Under the pieces are notes generated by a model. It was given only the letters and a program-made list of their open reading frames with translations. It had not been told where the DNA came from and searched no databases. Below are positions 50,005 through 57,336 of a stretch of 64,000 nucleotides of DNA, in pieces. The position numbers and the translations under genes are program-made. Origin of the DNA: CAKVLG01 sp045637805 (lineage in GTDB: Bacteria; Bacillota; Clostridia; Christensenellales; UBA1242); NCBI GenBank assembly GCA_045637805.1, contig JAZUAE010000012.1, positions 1-64,000 on the forward strand, in the 5' to 3' direction. Position 1 is the stretch's first letter. Each line of letters opens with the position of its first letter.

Positions 50005-50694
50005 GTGAAAATTTCGGGCTTAAATAAACTTACTATACTTGATTTTCCTGGCAAGGTTGCTTGTATGATTTTTACCGAAGGCTGCAATTTTAGATGTCCG
50101 TGGTGTCATAATTCGGGTGTTGTAAATGGCAGGTGGGAGCTTATTCCTGAAAGTGAGATTTTTGCCTTTTTAGAAAAAAGAAAGGGAGTAATCGACGGTT
50201 TGGTTATCTCAGGCGGTGAACCTCTGCTTCAAAACGACCTTTTGCAATTTATGGCAAAGGTTAAAACAATGGGTTACCAAATTAAACTCGATACAAATGG
50301 CTTTTTAACGGATAAGTTAAAAGAAATAATGGAGCTTGGTTTGGTGGACTATGTGGCAATGGATATTAAAGGGGATCCAAAGAGATATTCTAACTTTATA
50401 GGATTGAATGGATTTTATCCAAATAATATCTTAAAAAGTATAGATCTCTTGGAAAACAGTAATGTTGAGCATGAGTTCCGAACAACTTGCATAAAGGGGC
50501 TTACAACAAAGGTTGACATTGAGGAAATTTCAAAGCTTATACCTAATGCAAAAAATTACTTCTTACAAAACTTCAAGGATTCAGGTGATCTTTTAGGCGA
50601 TGAAAAATTTGAAAGTTTCTCGCCAAGCGAAATGAATGAGTTTTTAGAACTCGCAAAACAATATAATGGTAATATCGCTCTTCGTGGCGTATAA
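50005..50694 (+). CDS. nrdG: Anaerobic ribonucleotide reductase activating enzyme NrdG
   Basis: A radical SAM activase that makes the glycyl radical on NrdD. The motif CNFRCPWCHNSG (C-x3-C-x2-C, about residues 27-38) follows VACMIFTEG, and VISGGEPLLQ is present (about 71-80). Length, 229 residues, is typical. GTG start at 50005 follows AGGAGG. nrdD follows after 33 bp in one operon controlled by NrdR boxes. Confidence 0.93.
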   Translation: MKISGLNKLTILDFPGKVACMIFTEGCNFRCPWCHNSGVVNGRWELIPESEIFAFLEKRKGVIDGLVISGGEPLLQNDLLQFMAKVKTMGYQIKLDTNGFLTDKLKEIMELGLVDYVAMDIKGDPKRYSNFIGLNGFYPNNILKSIDLLENSNVEHEFRTTCIKGLTTKVDIEEISKLIPNAKNYFLQNFKDSGDLLGDEKFESFSPSEMNEFLELAKQYNGNIALRGV

Positions 50695-50727
50695 CAACAA
50701 ACCAAAGACAAAAAGGAGGCTAATAAA

Positions 50728-53094
50728 ATGTTTAAGGTTAAAAAAAGAGATGGAAAAATTGTAGATTTCGAGGTTGGCAAAATCACTACAGCTATCGAGA
50801 AGGCGTTTGACGCAATAGGTAAGAATTATACTTTTGAAATTCTTAACCTCTTAGCACTTCGCGCTTCAAGCGATTTTGAAAAGAAGATTAAAGATGATGT
50901 TGTTAATATCGAAGATGTACAAGACAGCGTTGAAGTTGCGTTGATTGAAGCTGGTTATGCAGATGTTGCTAAAGCTTACATTCTTTATCGTAAACAACGC
51001 GAAAAGGTAAGAGAGGCTGAAAACACTCTTATCGACTATAAAAAGGTTGTAGATAACTACCTTAAAATCAATGACTGGAGGGTGAAAGAGAACTCTACGG
51101 TTACATATTCTGTTGGTGGTTTAATTTTATCTAACTCTGGTGCGATTACAGCAAACTACTGGCTTTCTGAAGCTTATGATGAAGAAATTGCTGAAGCTCA
51201 TAGAAATGCAGATATTCATATTCATGACCTTTCTATGCTTACAGGATATTGTGCTGGTTGGTCACTCAAACAGTTAATTCAACAAGGCCTTGGCGGCATA
51301 CCTGGAAAGATTAGTTCTGCGCCAGCTAGTCATTTATCTACACTTTGTAACCAAATGGTAAACTTCCTTGGAATTATGCAAAACGAATGGGCAGGTGCGC
51401 AAGCTTTCACGAGTTTTGATACATATCTCGCTCCATTTGTTAAAGTGGATAATCTTAATCAAAAACAAGTTAAACAATGTATTCAATCATTTGTATTTGG
51501 TGTAAACACACCATCTCGTTGGGGTACACAGGCTCCATTTACAAACATCACTCTTGACTGGACAGTTCCAAATGATCTTGCTGAACTTAACGCTATTGTT
51601 GGCGGCAAAGAAATGGATTTTAAGTACAAAGATTGTAAGAAAGAAATGGATATGATTAACAAAGCTTTCATCGAAATCATGATTGAAGGTGATGCTAACG
51701 GTCGCGGATTTCAATATCCTATTCCAACATATTCTATTACTCGTGACTTTGACTGGTCTGAAACCGAAAACAACAAACTCTTGTTTGAAATGACAAGTAA
51801 GTATGGTACTCCATATTTCTCTAACTATGTAAACAGTGATATGGAACCTAGCGATGTTAGAAGTATGTGTTGCAGACTTCGCTTAGACCTCCGTGAACTT
51901 AGAAAGAAAACAGGTGGTTACTTTGGTAGCGGTGAATCTACAGGTTCTATCGGTGTTGTTACTATCAATATGCCAAAGATTGCTTATCTTTCTAAAACTG
52001 AAGAAGAATTCTTTGAACGCCTTGATAAGCTTATGGATATTTCAGCTCGTTCTCTTGATGTTAAGAGAAAAGTTATTACACAATTATTAGATAACGGGCT
52101 ATATCCATATACAAAACACTATCTTGGAACTTTCTCAAACCACTTCTCAACAATCGGTTTAGTTGGTATGAACGAGGCTGGTCTTAATGCTAAATGGATA
52201 GGCAAAGACATGACAAGTAAAGAAACTCAAGAGTTTTCTAAGAGAGTTCTTAATCACATGCGTGAAAGACTTTCAGATTACCAAGAGAAATATGGAGATT
52301 TATTTAACTTGGAGGCTACTCCTGCAGAAAGCACATCTTATAGATTTGCAAAACATGACAAGGCTAAATTCCCAGATATTATCACGGCTTCTGAGGGTGA
52401 TACTCCATTCTATACAAACTCATCTCATTTGCCAGTAGGATATACTGAAGATTTATTTGAGGCTTTAGATGTTCAAGATGAACTTCAAACACTTTACACA
52501 TCTGGTACTGTGTTCCACGCTTTCCTTGGCGAGAAACTTCCTGATTGGAAAGCTGCAGCAAATTTAGTTCGTAAGATTGCTGACAACTATAGACTCCCAT
52601 ACTATTCACTTTCTCCTATATACTCAATTTGTGCTGATCATGGTTATCTTGCAGGTGAACAATTTAATTGTCCACACTGTGGCAGGGAAACTGAAGTGTT
52701 TAGTAGAATTACTGGTTATTATCGTCCTGTTAAAAACTGGAATGATGGTAAAACTCAAGAATACAAACAAAGAAAGAGTTACTGCTTAGAGCGCTCAAAT
52801 TTTAAGGAAAAGAAATGTGAATGTGGTCATGAAGAGGCGGTTGAAGTTGCAGCTCCAGTAAAAACTGAAAAAGAATATATTTTATTCGTATCTTCAACTT
52901 GTCCAAACTGCAAAATGGCTGAAAAATTCTTAGATAAAGCAGGTGTTAAGTATTCTAAAGTTGTTGCTAATGAAAACAAAGAAATGGCTGTTGAATATGG
53001 TGTAAATTCTGCTCCAACACTAATTGTTGAAGAAAATGGAACAAGAGAAAAAATTGTAAATGTATCTAATATTCGTGGATATATTGAAAAATAA
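50728..53094 (+). CDS. nrdD: Class III ribonucleotide reductase NrdD fused to a glutaredoxin-like domain
   Basis: NrdD reduces ribonucleoside triphosphates under anaerobic conditions. The N-terminal ATP cone (KVKKRDGKIVDFEVGKITTA) is followed by the barrel, the zinc cysteines CPHCG and CECGHE (near 650-705), and the glycyl-radical segment RITGYYRP (about 671-678). Unusually, the last 75 residues form a glutaredoxin-type domain with the active motif CPNC (STCPNCKMAEKF) and SAPTLIVEE. This fits the NrdD subclass that takes electrons from thioredoxin or glutaredoxin. trxB follows 10 bp later. AAGGAGG precedes the ATG. Confidence 0.94.
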   Translation: MFKVKKRDGKIVDFEVGKITTAIEKAFDAIGKNYTFEILNLLALRASSDFEKKIKDDVVNIEDVQDSVEVALIEAGYADVAKAYILYRKQREKVREAENTLIDYKKVVDNYLKINDWRVKENSTVTYSVGGLILSNSGAITANYWLSEAYDEEIAEAHRNADIHIHDLSMLTGYCAGWSLKQLIQQGLGGIPGKISSAPASHLSTLCNQMVNFLGIMQNEWAGAQAFTSFDTYLAPFVKVDNLNQKQVKQCIQSFVFGVNTPSRWGTQAPFTNITLDWTVPNDLAELNAIVGGKEMDFKYKDCKKEMDMINKAFIEIMIEGDANGRGFQYPIPTYSITRDFDWSETENNKLLFEMTSKYGTPYFSNYVNSDMEPSDVRSMCCRLRLDLRELRKKTGGYFGSGESTGSIGVVTINMPKIAYLSKTEEEFFERLDKLMDISARSLDVKRKVITQLLDNGLYPYTKHYLGTFSNHFSTIGLVGMNEAGLNAKWIGKDMTSKETQEFSKRVLNHMRERLSDYQEKYGDLFNLEATPAESTSYRFAKHDKAKFPDIITASEGDTPFYTNSSHLPVGYTEDLFEALDVQDELQTLYTSGTVFHAFLGEKLPDWKAAANLVRKIADNYRLPYYSLSPIYSICADHGYLAGEQFNCPHCGRETEVFSRITGYYRPVKNWNDGKTQEYKQRKSYCLERSNFKEKKCECGHEEAVEVAAPVKTEKEYILFVSSTCPNCKMAEKFLDKAGVKYSKVVANENKEMAVEYGVNSAPTLIVEENGTREKIVNVSNIRGYIEK

Positions 53095-53104
53095 GGATTA
53101 AATT

Positions 53105-53992
53105 ATGTACGACGTTATAATAATAGGGGCTGGCCCTGCAGGGCTCACTAGTAGTATTTATTCTGCTAGAAGTGGCAAAAAGGTTTTAGTGATCGAGGGA
53201 AATTCAATCGGAGGGCAGATTGCGTCTAGCCCAAAGGTTGAAAATTTCCCAACACAAATGTCAATTTCTGGCATAGAGCTCGCTGATAAAATGTATGAGC
53301 AGGCTGATAATCTTGGTGTAGATTTTGAATTTGCCATGGTCACAAAAGTAGAAGATCTTGGTGATACAAAAAAGGTTACAACTGATAGAAATGAAACTTT
53401 TGAATCTAAATTTATTATTATTGCAACGGGGGCTTCTCATCGTAAACTCGGTATAGGTAGAGAAGAGGAGCTCACGGGCAAAGGTGTGGCATATTGTGCT
53501 GTATGTGATGGCGACTTTTATGCATCAAAACCTGTTGCAGTTGTTGGTGGGGGAAATTCTGCTCTTCAAAATGCAATTTATCTTTCTAAGATCTGTACCA
53601 AAGTTTATATTCTTCAAAACCTAGATTATTTGACAGGCGAACAAAAATTAATCGATGCTGTAAAAGCTTTAGATAACGTTGAGATTAGGCTTTCTACTAC
53701 CGTTTCAAGATTAATAGGAAACGACAAACTTGAGATTGTTGAAGTTAATAATCACAACGGTAATACTGAAAATATTTTGGCTGAGGGTTTATTTGTGAGC
53801 ATTGGTCAAATACCAGCAAGTAAGCCTTTTGAAGGATTAGTAGATATAAACGAGAGAGGGTATATCGTAGCAGGTGAAGATTGTAAAACCTCAAGACCTG
53901 GCATAATGGTGGCAGGGGACGTTAGAACTAAAGCTATTCGTCAGCTTACAACAGCTTGTGGTGACGGATCTGTAGCTTCAATCATGTCATAA
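53105..53992 (+). CDS. trxB: Thioredoxin reductase
   Basis: A FAD/NADPH-dependent thioredoxin reductase. It has the N-terminal FAD motif GAGPAGLTSSIYSARSG (about 8-24), the redox-active CAVCDGD (about 134-140) and the NADPH motif VVGGGNSALQNAI (about 149-161). The 295-residue length is normal. It is the third gene of the nrdG-nrdD operon, 10 bp after nrdD, so it is a likely electron source for the fused glutaredoxin-like domain of NrdD, or for a free thioredoxin. Confidence 0.94.
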   Translation: MYDVIIIGAGPAGLTSSIYSARSGKKVLVIEGNSIGGQIASSPKVENFPTQMSISGIELADKMYEQADNLGVDFEFAMVTKVEDLGDTKKVTTDRNETFESKFIIIATGASHRKLGIGREEELTGKGVAYCAVCDGDFYASKPVAVVGGGNSALQNAIYLSKICTKVYILQNLDYLTGEQKLIDAVKALDNVEIRLSTTVSRLIGNDKLEIVEVNNHNGNTENILAEGLFVSIGQIPASKPFEGLVDINERGYIVAGEDCKTSRPGIMVAGDVRTKAIRQLTTACGDGSVASIMS

Positions 53993-54002
53993 AGTTTAGG
54001 TG

Positions 54003-54035
54003 TTATGTGTGACATAGGTCTTATGTCTGACATAA
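54003..54035. repeat. Two tandem palindromic motifs, TTATGTSTGACATAA
   Basis: TTATGTGTGACATA (54003-54016) and the perfect palindrome TTATGTCTGACATAA (54021-54035) are spaced 18 bp start to start. Each is a palindrome around one central base, as expected for a dimeric regulator. Related sequence occurs at 2203-2249. They lie between trxB and the next gene, upstream of a terminator. Confidence 0.55.
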
Positions 54036-54074
54036 TACTCAGATTCTATCGATGTTTCAGGCGGTTTATTAAAT

Positions 54075-54107
54075 AAAAGAGCATGCTTAAGCCTGCTCTT
54101 TTTTCAT
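54075..54107 (+). terminator. Terminator of the nrdG-nrdD-trxB operon
   Basis: AAAAGAGCA and TGCTCTTTT pair around a 10-nt loop (itself partly palindromic) followed by T. Confidence 0.8.
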
Positions 54108-54118
54108 GTTAAAAACGC

Positions 54119-54147
54119 TTGCTAAAATGTCTATAAATATATATACT
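54119..54147 (+). promoter_or_regulatory. Promoter of the 54154 gene (leaderless type)
   Basis: TTGCTA (54119-54124), 17 bp, TATACT (54142-54147), then 6 nt to the ATG. No Shine-Dalgarno sequence. Confidence 0.7.
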
Positions 54148-54153
54148 TAAAGT

Positions 54154-54954
54154 ATGACAGAAGAAAAATATGGTAAAGTTATAGCAATCACTGCTCTTAG
54201 AACAATTTTAATTATTGTAGGATTTATATGTTTGGTTTTATCCTACATTTTTATAATAAAACCAGATACTCTTTCAAGTACATATAGTAAGCTTGGTATG
54301 GGTAGGGCCGAGATTGCAACTTTCGAAGCTGTTTACAAAAAGAGCAACAGCAATTCAGACTTATATAATCTTATACAAAAGTGCTTAGAAAAAGATAATT
54401 ACGATAAATCTAAAACTTACATAAAAGAACTATTTGCAAAAGATGATTTTAATAAGTTTGCAAGTGAGGTAAACGAGGTTAGTATTGCGTCCGCAAAAAA
54501 AAGTGAAGTTGCTTTCGTTGTAGATTTAGAAAGCTATTTAGAAAGTCAGCTCTTAGTTTGTGAATATAGACTTGGTAATAAAGACGTGGCAAAAACTATG
54601 GCTTTAAATGACTTAGATAAAACTGATAATAAATATTCTTTCTTGTTTGGCGTATATTATGATGAGGTTTTAACAGATTTATCGAAAACTGTTTCTGAAG
54701 CTAAAAATGATTTAATGGACATTTATAGATTTGATGGGGTGAAAGATAAAATTGACGCAAAGATTACAGCGTGTGATTATTTAAGTGAAAGCGATGAAAA
54801 GGCTAAAGTTGCTAAGCTTTACACAAAGATGAAAATTATGAATTATAAACGCAATTTAGTTTCCTTTATTTATGGTCAATCTTCAAGTGAAGTTGAAAGC
54901 ATTACGTCTGAAATTAATACGCTTAAAACTGAATATAATAATTTGATAAAATAG
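54154..54954 (+). CDS. Membrane-anchored helical protein, unknown
   Basis: The 266 residues have an N-terminal transmembrane helix (about 12-36, ALRTILIIVGFICLVLSYIF) and then a helical, charged extracytoplasmic part rich in lysine, aspartate and serine with no known motif. Repeated short helices could be a TPR-like array. The promoter is leaderless-type. It stands alone between the nrd operon and the glyQS islet; the terminator after it is the one duplicated by the islet. Confidence 0.62.
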   Translation: MTEEKYGKVIAITALRTILIIVGFICLVLSYIFIIKPDTLSSTYSKLGMGRAEIATFEAVYKKSNSNSDLYNLIQKCLEKDNYDKSKTYIKELFAKDDFNKFASEVNEVSIASAKKSEVAFVVDLESYLESQLLVCEYRLGNKDVAKTMALNDLDKTDNKYSFLFGVYYDEVLTDLSKTVSEAKNDLMDIYRFDGVKDKIDAKITACDYLSESDEKAKVAKLYTKMKIMNYKRNLVSFIYGQSSSEVESITSEINTLKTEYNNLIK

Positions 54955-54955
54955 C

Positions 54956-55248
54956 AATAAAAAAAGAGCTCTAGAAAGAGCTCTTTTGTTTTATTAAAAT
55001 TGTGTTTTTTCGTTAACGTAAGCGATGATTTCGTCTAATGTCTTGCGCTCTTGCTTCATTGTGTCACGGTCACGGACTGTCAATGTGTCGTGTTCCAAAC
55101 TGTCAAAGTCAACTGTTACGCAGAGTGTGGTACCGATTTCGTCTTCTCTTCTATATCTTTTACCGATTGAACCAGCTTCATCGTAATCACACATGAAATG
55201 TTTAGCAAGTTCGCTATAAACTTCATTTGCTTTTTCACTTAAGTTCTT
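54956..55248. repeat. Left copy of the glyQS-3' direct repeat
   Basis: This 293-bp block (terminator AAAAGAGCTC/GAGCTCTTTT plus the last 84 codons and stop of glyQS) recurs at 60075-60368. By hand I count about 30 mismatches in some 258 aligned bases, about 88% identity, mostly at third codon positions. The homology ends at AAGTTCTT in both copies, after which the sequences are unrelated. It probably marks the left boundary of an integrated islet. Confidence 0.88.
54962..54988. terminator. Terminator shared by the 54154 gene and the glyQS remnant
   Basis: AAAAGAGCTC and GAGCTCTTTT form a perfect 10-bp stem with a TAGAAA loop and T run. A near copy ends the M16 peptidase gene at 60081-60107. 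Confidence 0.85.
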
Positions 55249-55249
55249 G
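54994..55249 (-). pseudogene. glyQS 3'-end remnant
   Basis: On the minus strand the frame encodes K-N-L-S-E-K-A-N-E-V and onward to the glyQS stop, matching the C-terminal 84 residues of the intact glycyl-tRNA synthetase at 60114-61487 with about eight amino-acid changes in the last 66 residues. It has no N-terminal part, no promoter and no start of its own, and begins exactly at the repeat boundary. It is best read as the original 3' end of glyQS, cut off when the islet integrated. An ATG in it gives a spurious 66-residue frame. Confidence 0.88.
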
Positions 55250-55289
55250 TAAAATTAAATTAAAAAGGATAAATAAGCGAAATAAATTA

Positions 55290-55318
55290 TTGACAGAATT
55301 TAAATGTGGTGTTAGGAT
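55290..55318 (+). promoter_or_regulatory. Promoter of the islet operon
   Basis: TTGACA (55290-55295), 17 bp, TAGGAT (55313-55318). The transcript would start near 55325 and cover all five overlapping genes. Confidence 0.7.
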
Positions 55319-55365
55319 TTAGTAAACGGATAATTGGAGGCTTTATTAGTAAGATTGGAGGAGAT

Positions 55366-55914
55366 ATGAAGAAATATCAAGTACAGATAATTTCATGTTT
55401 GTATTGTGATTTAGAGGCTGAAGCTCTAACTAAAACGCTTGAGATGTTTGATTGTGATGTTATTAAATCAAGAGTTGGTTGTGCGGATGATTTTATTTCT
55501 TTAGTAAATGGTACTAATATTTATGAAAATACAAATTTAATTATTATATGTGCTCATGGTGATGATGATCTTGGTGTTAATAGTTTAATCGCTTCTTCAA
55601 TGCCATCGGCTCCGAATAATTATGAAACGATTGATTTTTCTAGTAAAGAGTTGTGTGGAGAGTTGCCTAATATTCCAGTTATTTGTTTGGGTTGTTGGAC
55701 AAGTAGAGAGGATTTTGTAAAGGTCTTTTTACAAAATGGCTGCAATCCATACATAGCGCCTAAAGATGTTATAGATTCAAGAGATGCGATGCTATTTATG
55801 ACCTTGCTTCTATATCAACACTTTGTGAAAGATCTATCTATAAAAAAAAGCTTTCAACTTGCCAATAATAGTATTCAAGGATTTTTATTTTTTGAAAAGG
55901 AGAAATTAGTATGA
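55366..55914 (+). CDS. CHAT/caspase-fold putative peptidase
   Basis: The 182 residues fit the caspase/CHAT fold: the His motif IICAHGDDDLG (His64) and the Cys motif VICLGCWTSR (Cys110, as in LSACET of CHAT proteins), then IAPKDVIDSRDAMLFMTLLL and a helix IKKSFQLANN as in CHAT C-termini. So it is a likely cysteine protease of clan CD. The cysteine is preceded by CLG, unlike the usual SA. TTGGAGGAG precedes ATG 55366; an earlier in-frame GTG at 55306 lies upstream of the predicted transcription start. It overlaps the peptide gene by 4 nt (ATGA). A role in trimming the peptide is inferred. Confidence 0.65.
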   Translation: MKKYQVQIISCLYCDLEAEALTKTLEMFDCDVIKSRVGCADDFISLVNGTNIYENTNLIIICAHGDDDLGVNSLIASSMPSAPNNYETIDFSSKELCGELPNIPVICLGCWTSREDFVKVFLQNGCNPYIAPKDVIDSRDAMLFMTLLLYQHFVKDLSIKKSFQLANNSIQGFLFFEKEKLV

Positions 55915-56018
55915 AAAAAATAAAACAAATTGCATTAGATAATTTAATTGACAATAGTCGTTTCTCTAAAGGAGATGGCTGGAAAAAGGGCATTAAATCT
56001 AATAAGAATGAAAAATAA
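55911..56018 (+). CDS. Putative RiPP precursor peptide with a KGDGW motif
   Basis: A 35-residue frame not found in ORF tables because of its size. It starts MKKIKQIALDNLIDNSRFS and has the core SKGDGWKKG (K20-G-D-G-W24), then KSNKNEK. The KGDGW motif is the same as in the streptide precursor, where a radical SAM enzyme links the lysine and tryptophan side chains. AAAGGAGAAA precedes the ATG, and the start overlaps the peptidase stop; its end overlaps the radical SAM gene by 11 nt. This tight coupling strongly supports translation. The leader part is basic and hydrophobic rather than acidic. Confidence 0.75.
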   Translation: MKKIKQIALDNLIDNSRFSKGDGWKKGIKSNKNEK

Positions 56019-57336
56019 TTATTATCAATTGGATAGCAATATTTTAGTTAGACTTGAGTATTTTGGCGGATTGATAGTGGATTTTAGAACAAATTATTAC
56101 TATCAAATACCAACACATGATGCTATTGTTTTGTTATGTTTAAAATATAATAATGATCTTAAGGAAATAAAACGTAGTATTAAAGATGTTTTTAATATAT
56201 CTTCGAATTTTAATGCTAGAAACTATGAAGAGTATGGGTTCATAGCGCCTAGCATTAAGAGGGATGATGATTTAATACCTATACTTTCTTTATTAAAAAA
56301 CAATTATGATAGGTGTAAAAAATTAAATTGTTTATACGCACCTATTAGTGTTACAATTTATCCTACATACGCATGTCAAGCAAAGTGTGAATTTTGTTAT
56401 GTAAGAAAGTATTGTGATAACAAACTAGAGTTTATGACATTTGAACAAGTTTGCTCAATTATTGATTATTGTGAACAAGCAAAAGTTCCTTTTGTATCTT
56501 TGCTTGGTGGTGAACCTTTAATGCTTCCATATATTTGTGATTTACTTGATTACATGGGGACTAAAAGTATAAGATTCACAGTAACAACAAATGCTTACTT
56601 ATTAAATGAGGAAATTGCAAACAGAATAAAGAAATATAAAAATATAGGATTATCTATTTCTTTACAAAGCGTTGATGGTTATCATACAAATATTACAGGA
56701 TTAGATGTTGAGCGTGTTATAAATAATATCCGCAAGGTTGGTAAGTATTGCAAAATAAATACAGTGTGGTATAAACAATCTAAGAAGCAGCTTGAAGAGT
56801 TAATGATCTTTTTGGATAAAGAGCAAATAAAGGCAGCTTCACTTTCTATTTATAATAATATTTATGACGATGTTGATGTTCAAATTAAAAATTTTGTAGA
56901 TTTTGGAAAGATCCACGATAAATTACAACAATTTATTATCGATAATGGATTAGATGTTTATTTGAGAGCTGAAGGTTGTTTACAATATTTGCATTATGGA
57001 AAAATAAAACGCGTACCTAAAACTGGCGTTGAAAAAATATTCTCTAAGTGTGAGGCAGGGCAGCTTAAGTTAGAGATTTTACCTAGTGGTGATGTAATAG
57101 GGTGTACTGCCTTGCATAATGATTTTATTAGTGGTAACGTATTTGAAAAACCGATGCTAAATATTTGGCAATATGATAATAAATTAAACCATTTACGAAA
57201 CGTTGTAATTAAAGATAATAAATGTAAAAAATGTAAGTATGTTAACTTTTGCAATGGTGGATGTCCGGCAATTAGATATATAAAAAATAAAAATTATGAA
57301 GAAGAGAGGGATTTAAGATGTATTGTGAAAAAATAA
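56008..57336 (+). CDS. Radical SAM/SPASM peptide maturase with PqqD-like N-terminus
   Basis: About 442 residues. The N-terminal 60 residues (YYQLDSNILVRLEYFGGLIV) resemble a PqqD-like RiPP recognition element. The radical SAM motif is CQAKCEFC (Cys123, 127, 130), with LLGGEPLM at about 165-172. The C-terminal SPASM cysteines are in FSKCEAG, VIGCTALHND, CKKCKYVNFCNGGC and LRC. This is the architecture of enzymes that crosslink RiPPs, such as the streptide Lys-Trp maturase (similar size, about 440). ATG 56008 overlaps the peptide gene; longer upstream starts run across it. The substrate is inferred to be the KGDGW peptide. Confidence 0.8.
   Translation: MKNNYYQLDSNILVRLEYFGGLIVDFRTNYYYQIPTHDAIVLLCLKYNNDLKEIKRSIKDVFNISSNFNARNYEEYGFIAPSIKRDDDLIPILSLLKNNYDRCKKLNCLYAPISVTIYPTYACQAKCEFCYVRKYCDNKLEFMTFEQVCSIIDYCEQAKVPFVSLLGGEPLMLPYICDLLDYMGTKSIRFTVTTNAYLLNEEIANRIKKYKNIGLSISLQSVDGYHTNITGLDVERVINNIRKVGKYCKINTVWYKQSKKQLEELMIFLDKEQIKAASLSIYNNIYDDVDVQIKNFVDFGKIHDKLQQFIIDNGLDVYLRAEGCLQYLHYGKIKRVPKTGVEKIFSKCEAGQLKLEILPSGDVIGCTALHNDFISGNVFEKPMLNIWQYDNKLNHLRNVVIKDNKCKKCKYVNFCNGGCPAIRYIKNKNYEEERDLRCIVKK

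Noticed and set aside
54994..55194. A 66-residue minus-strand frame starting MCDYDEAGSIG
   Set aside because: It is the C-terminal end of glyQS, duplicated at the islet's left edge, without its own start region or promoter. Reported as a pseudogene.
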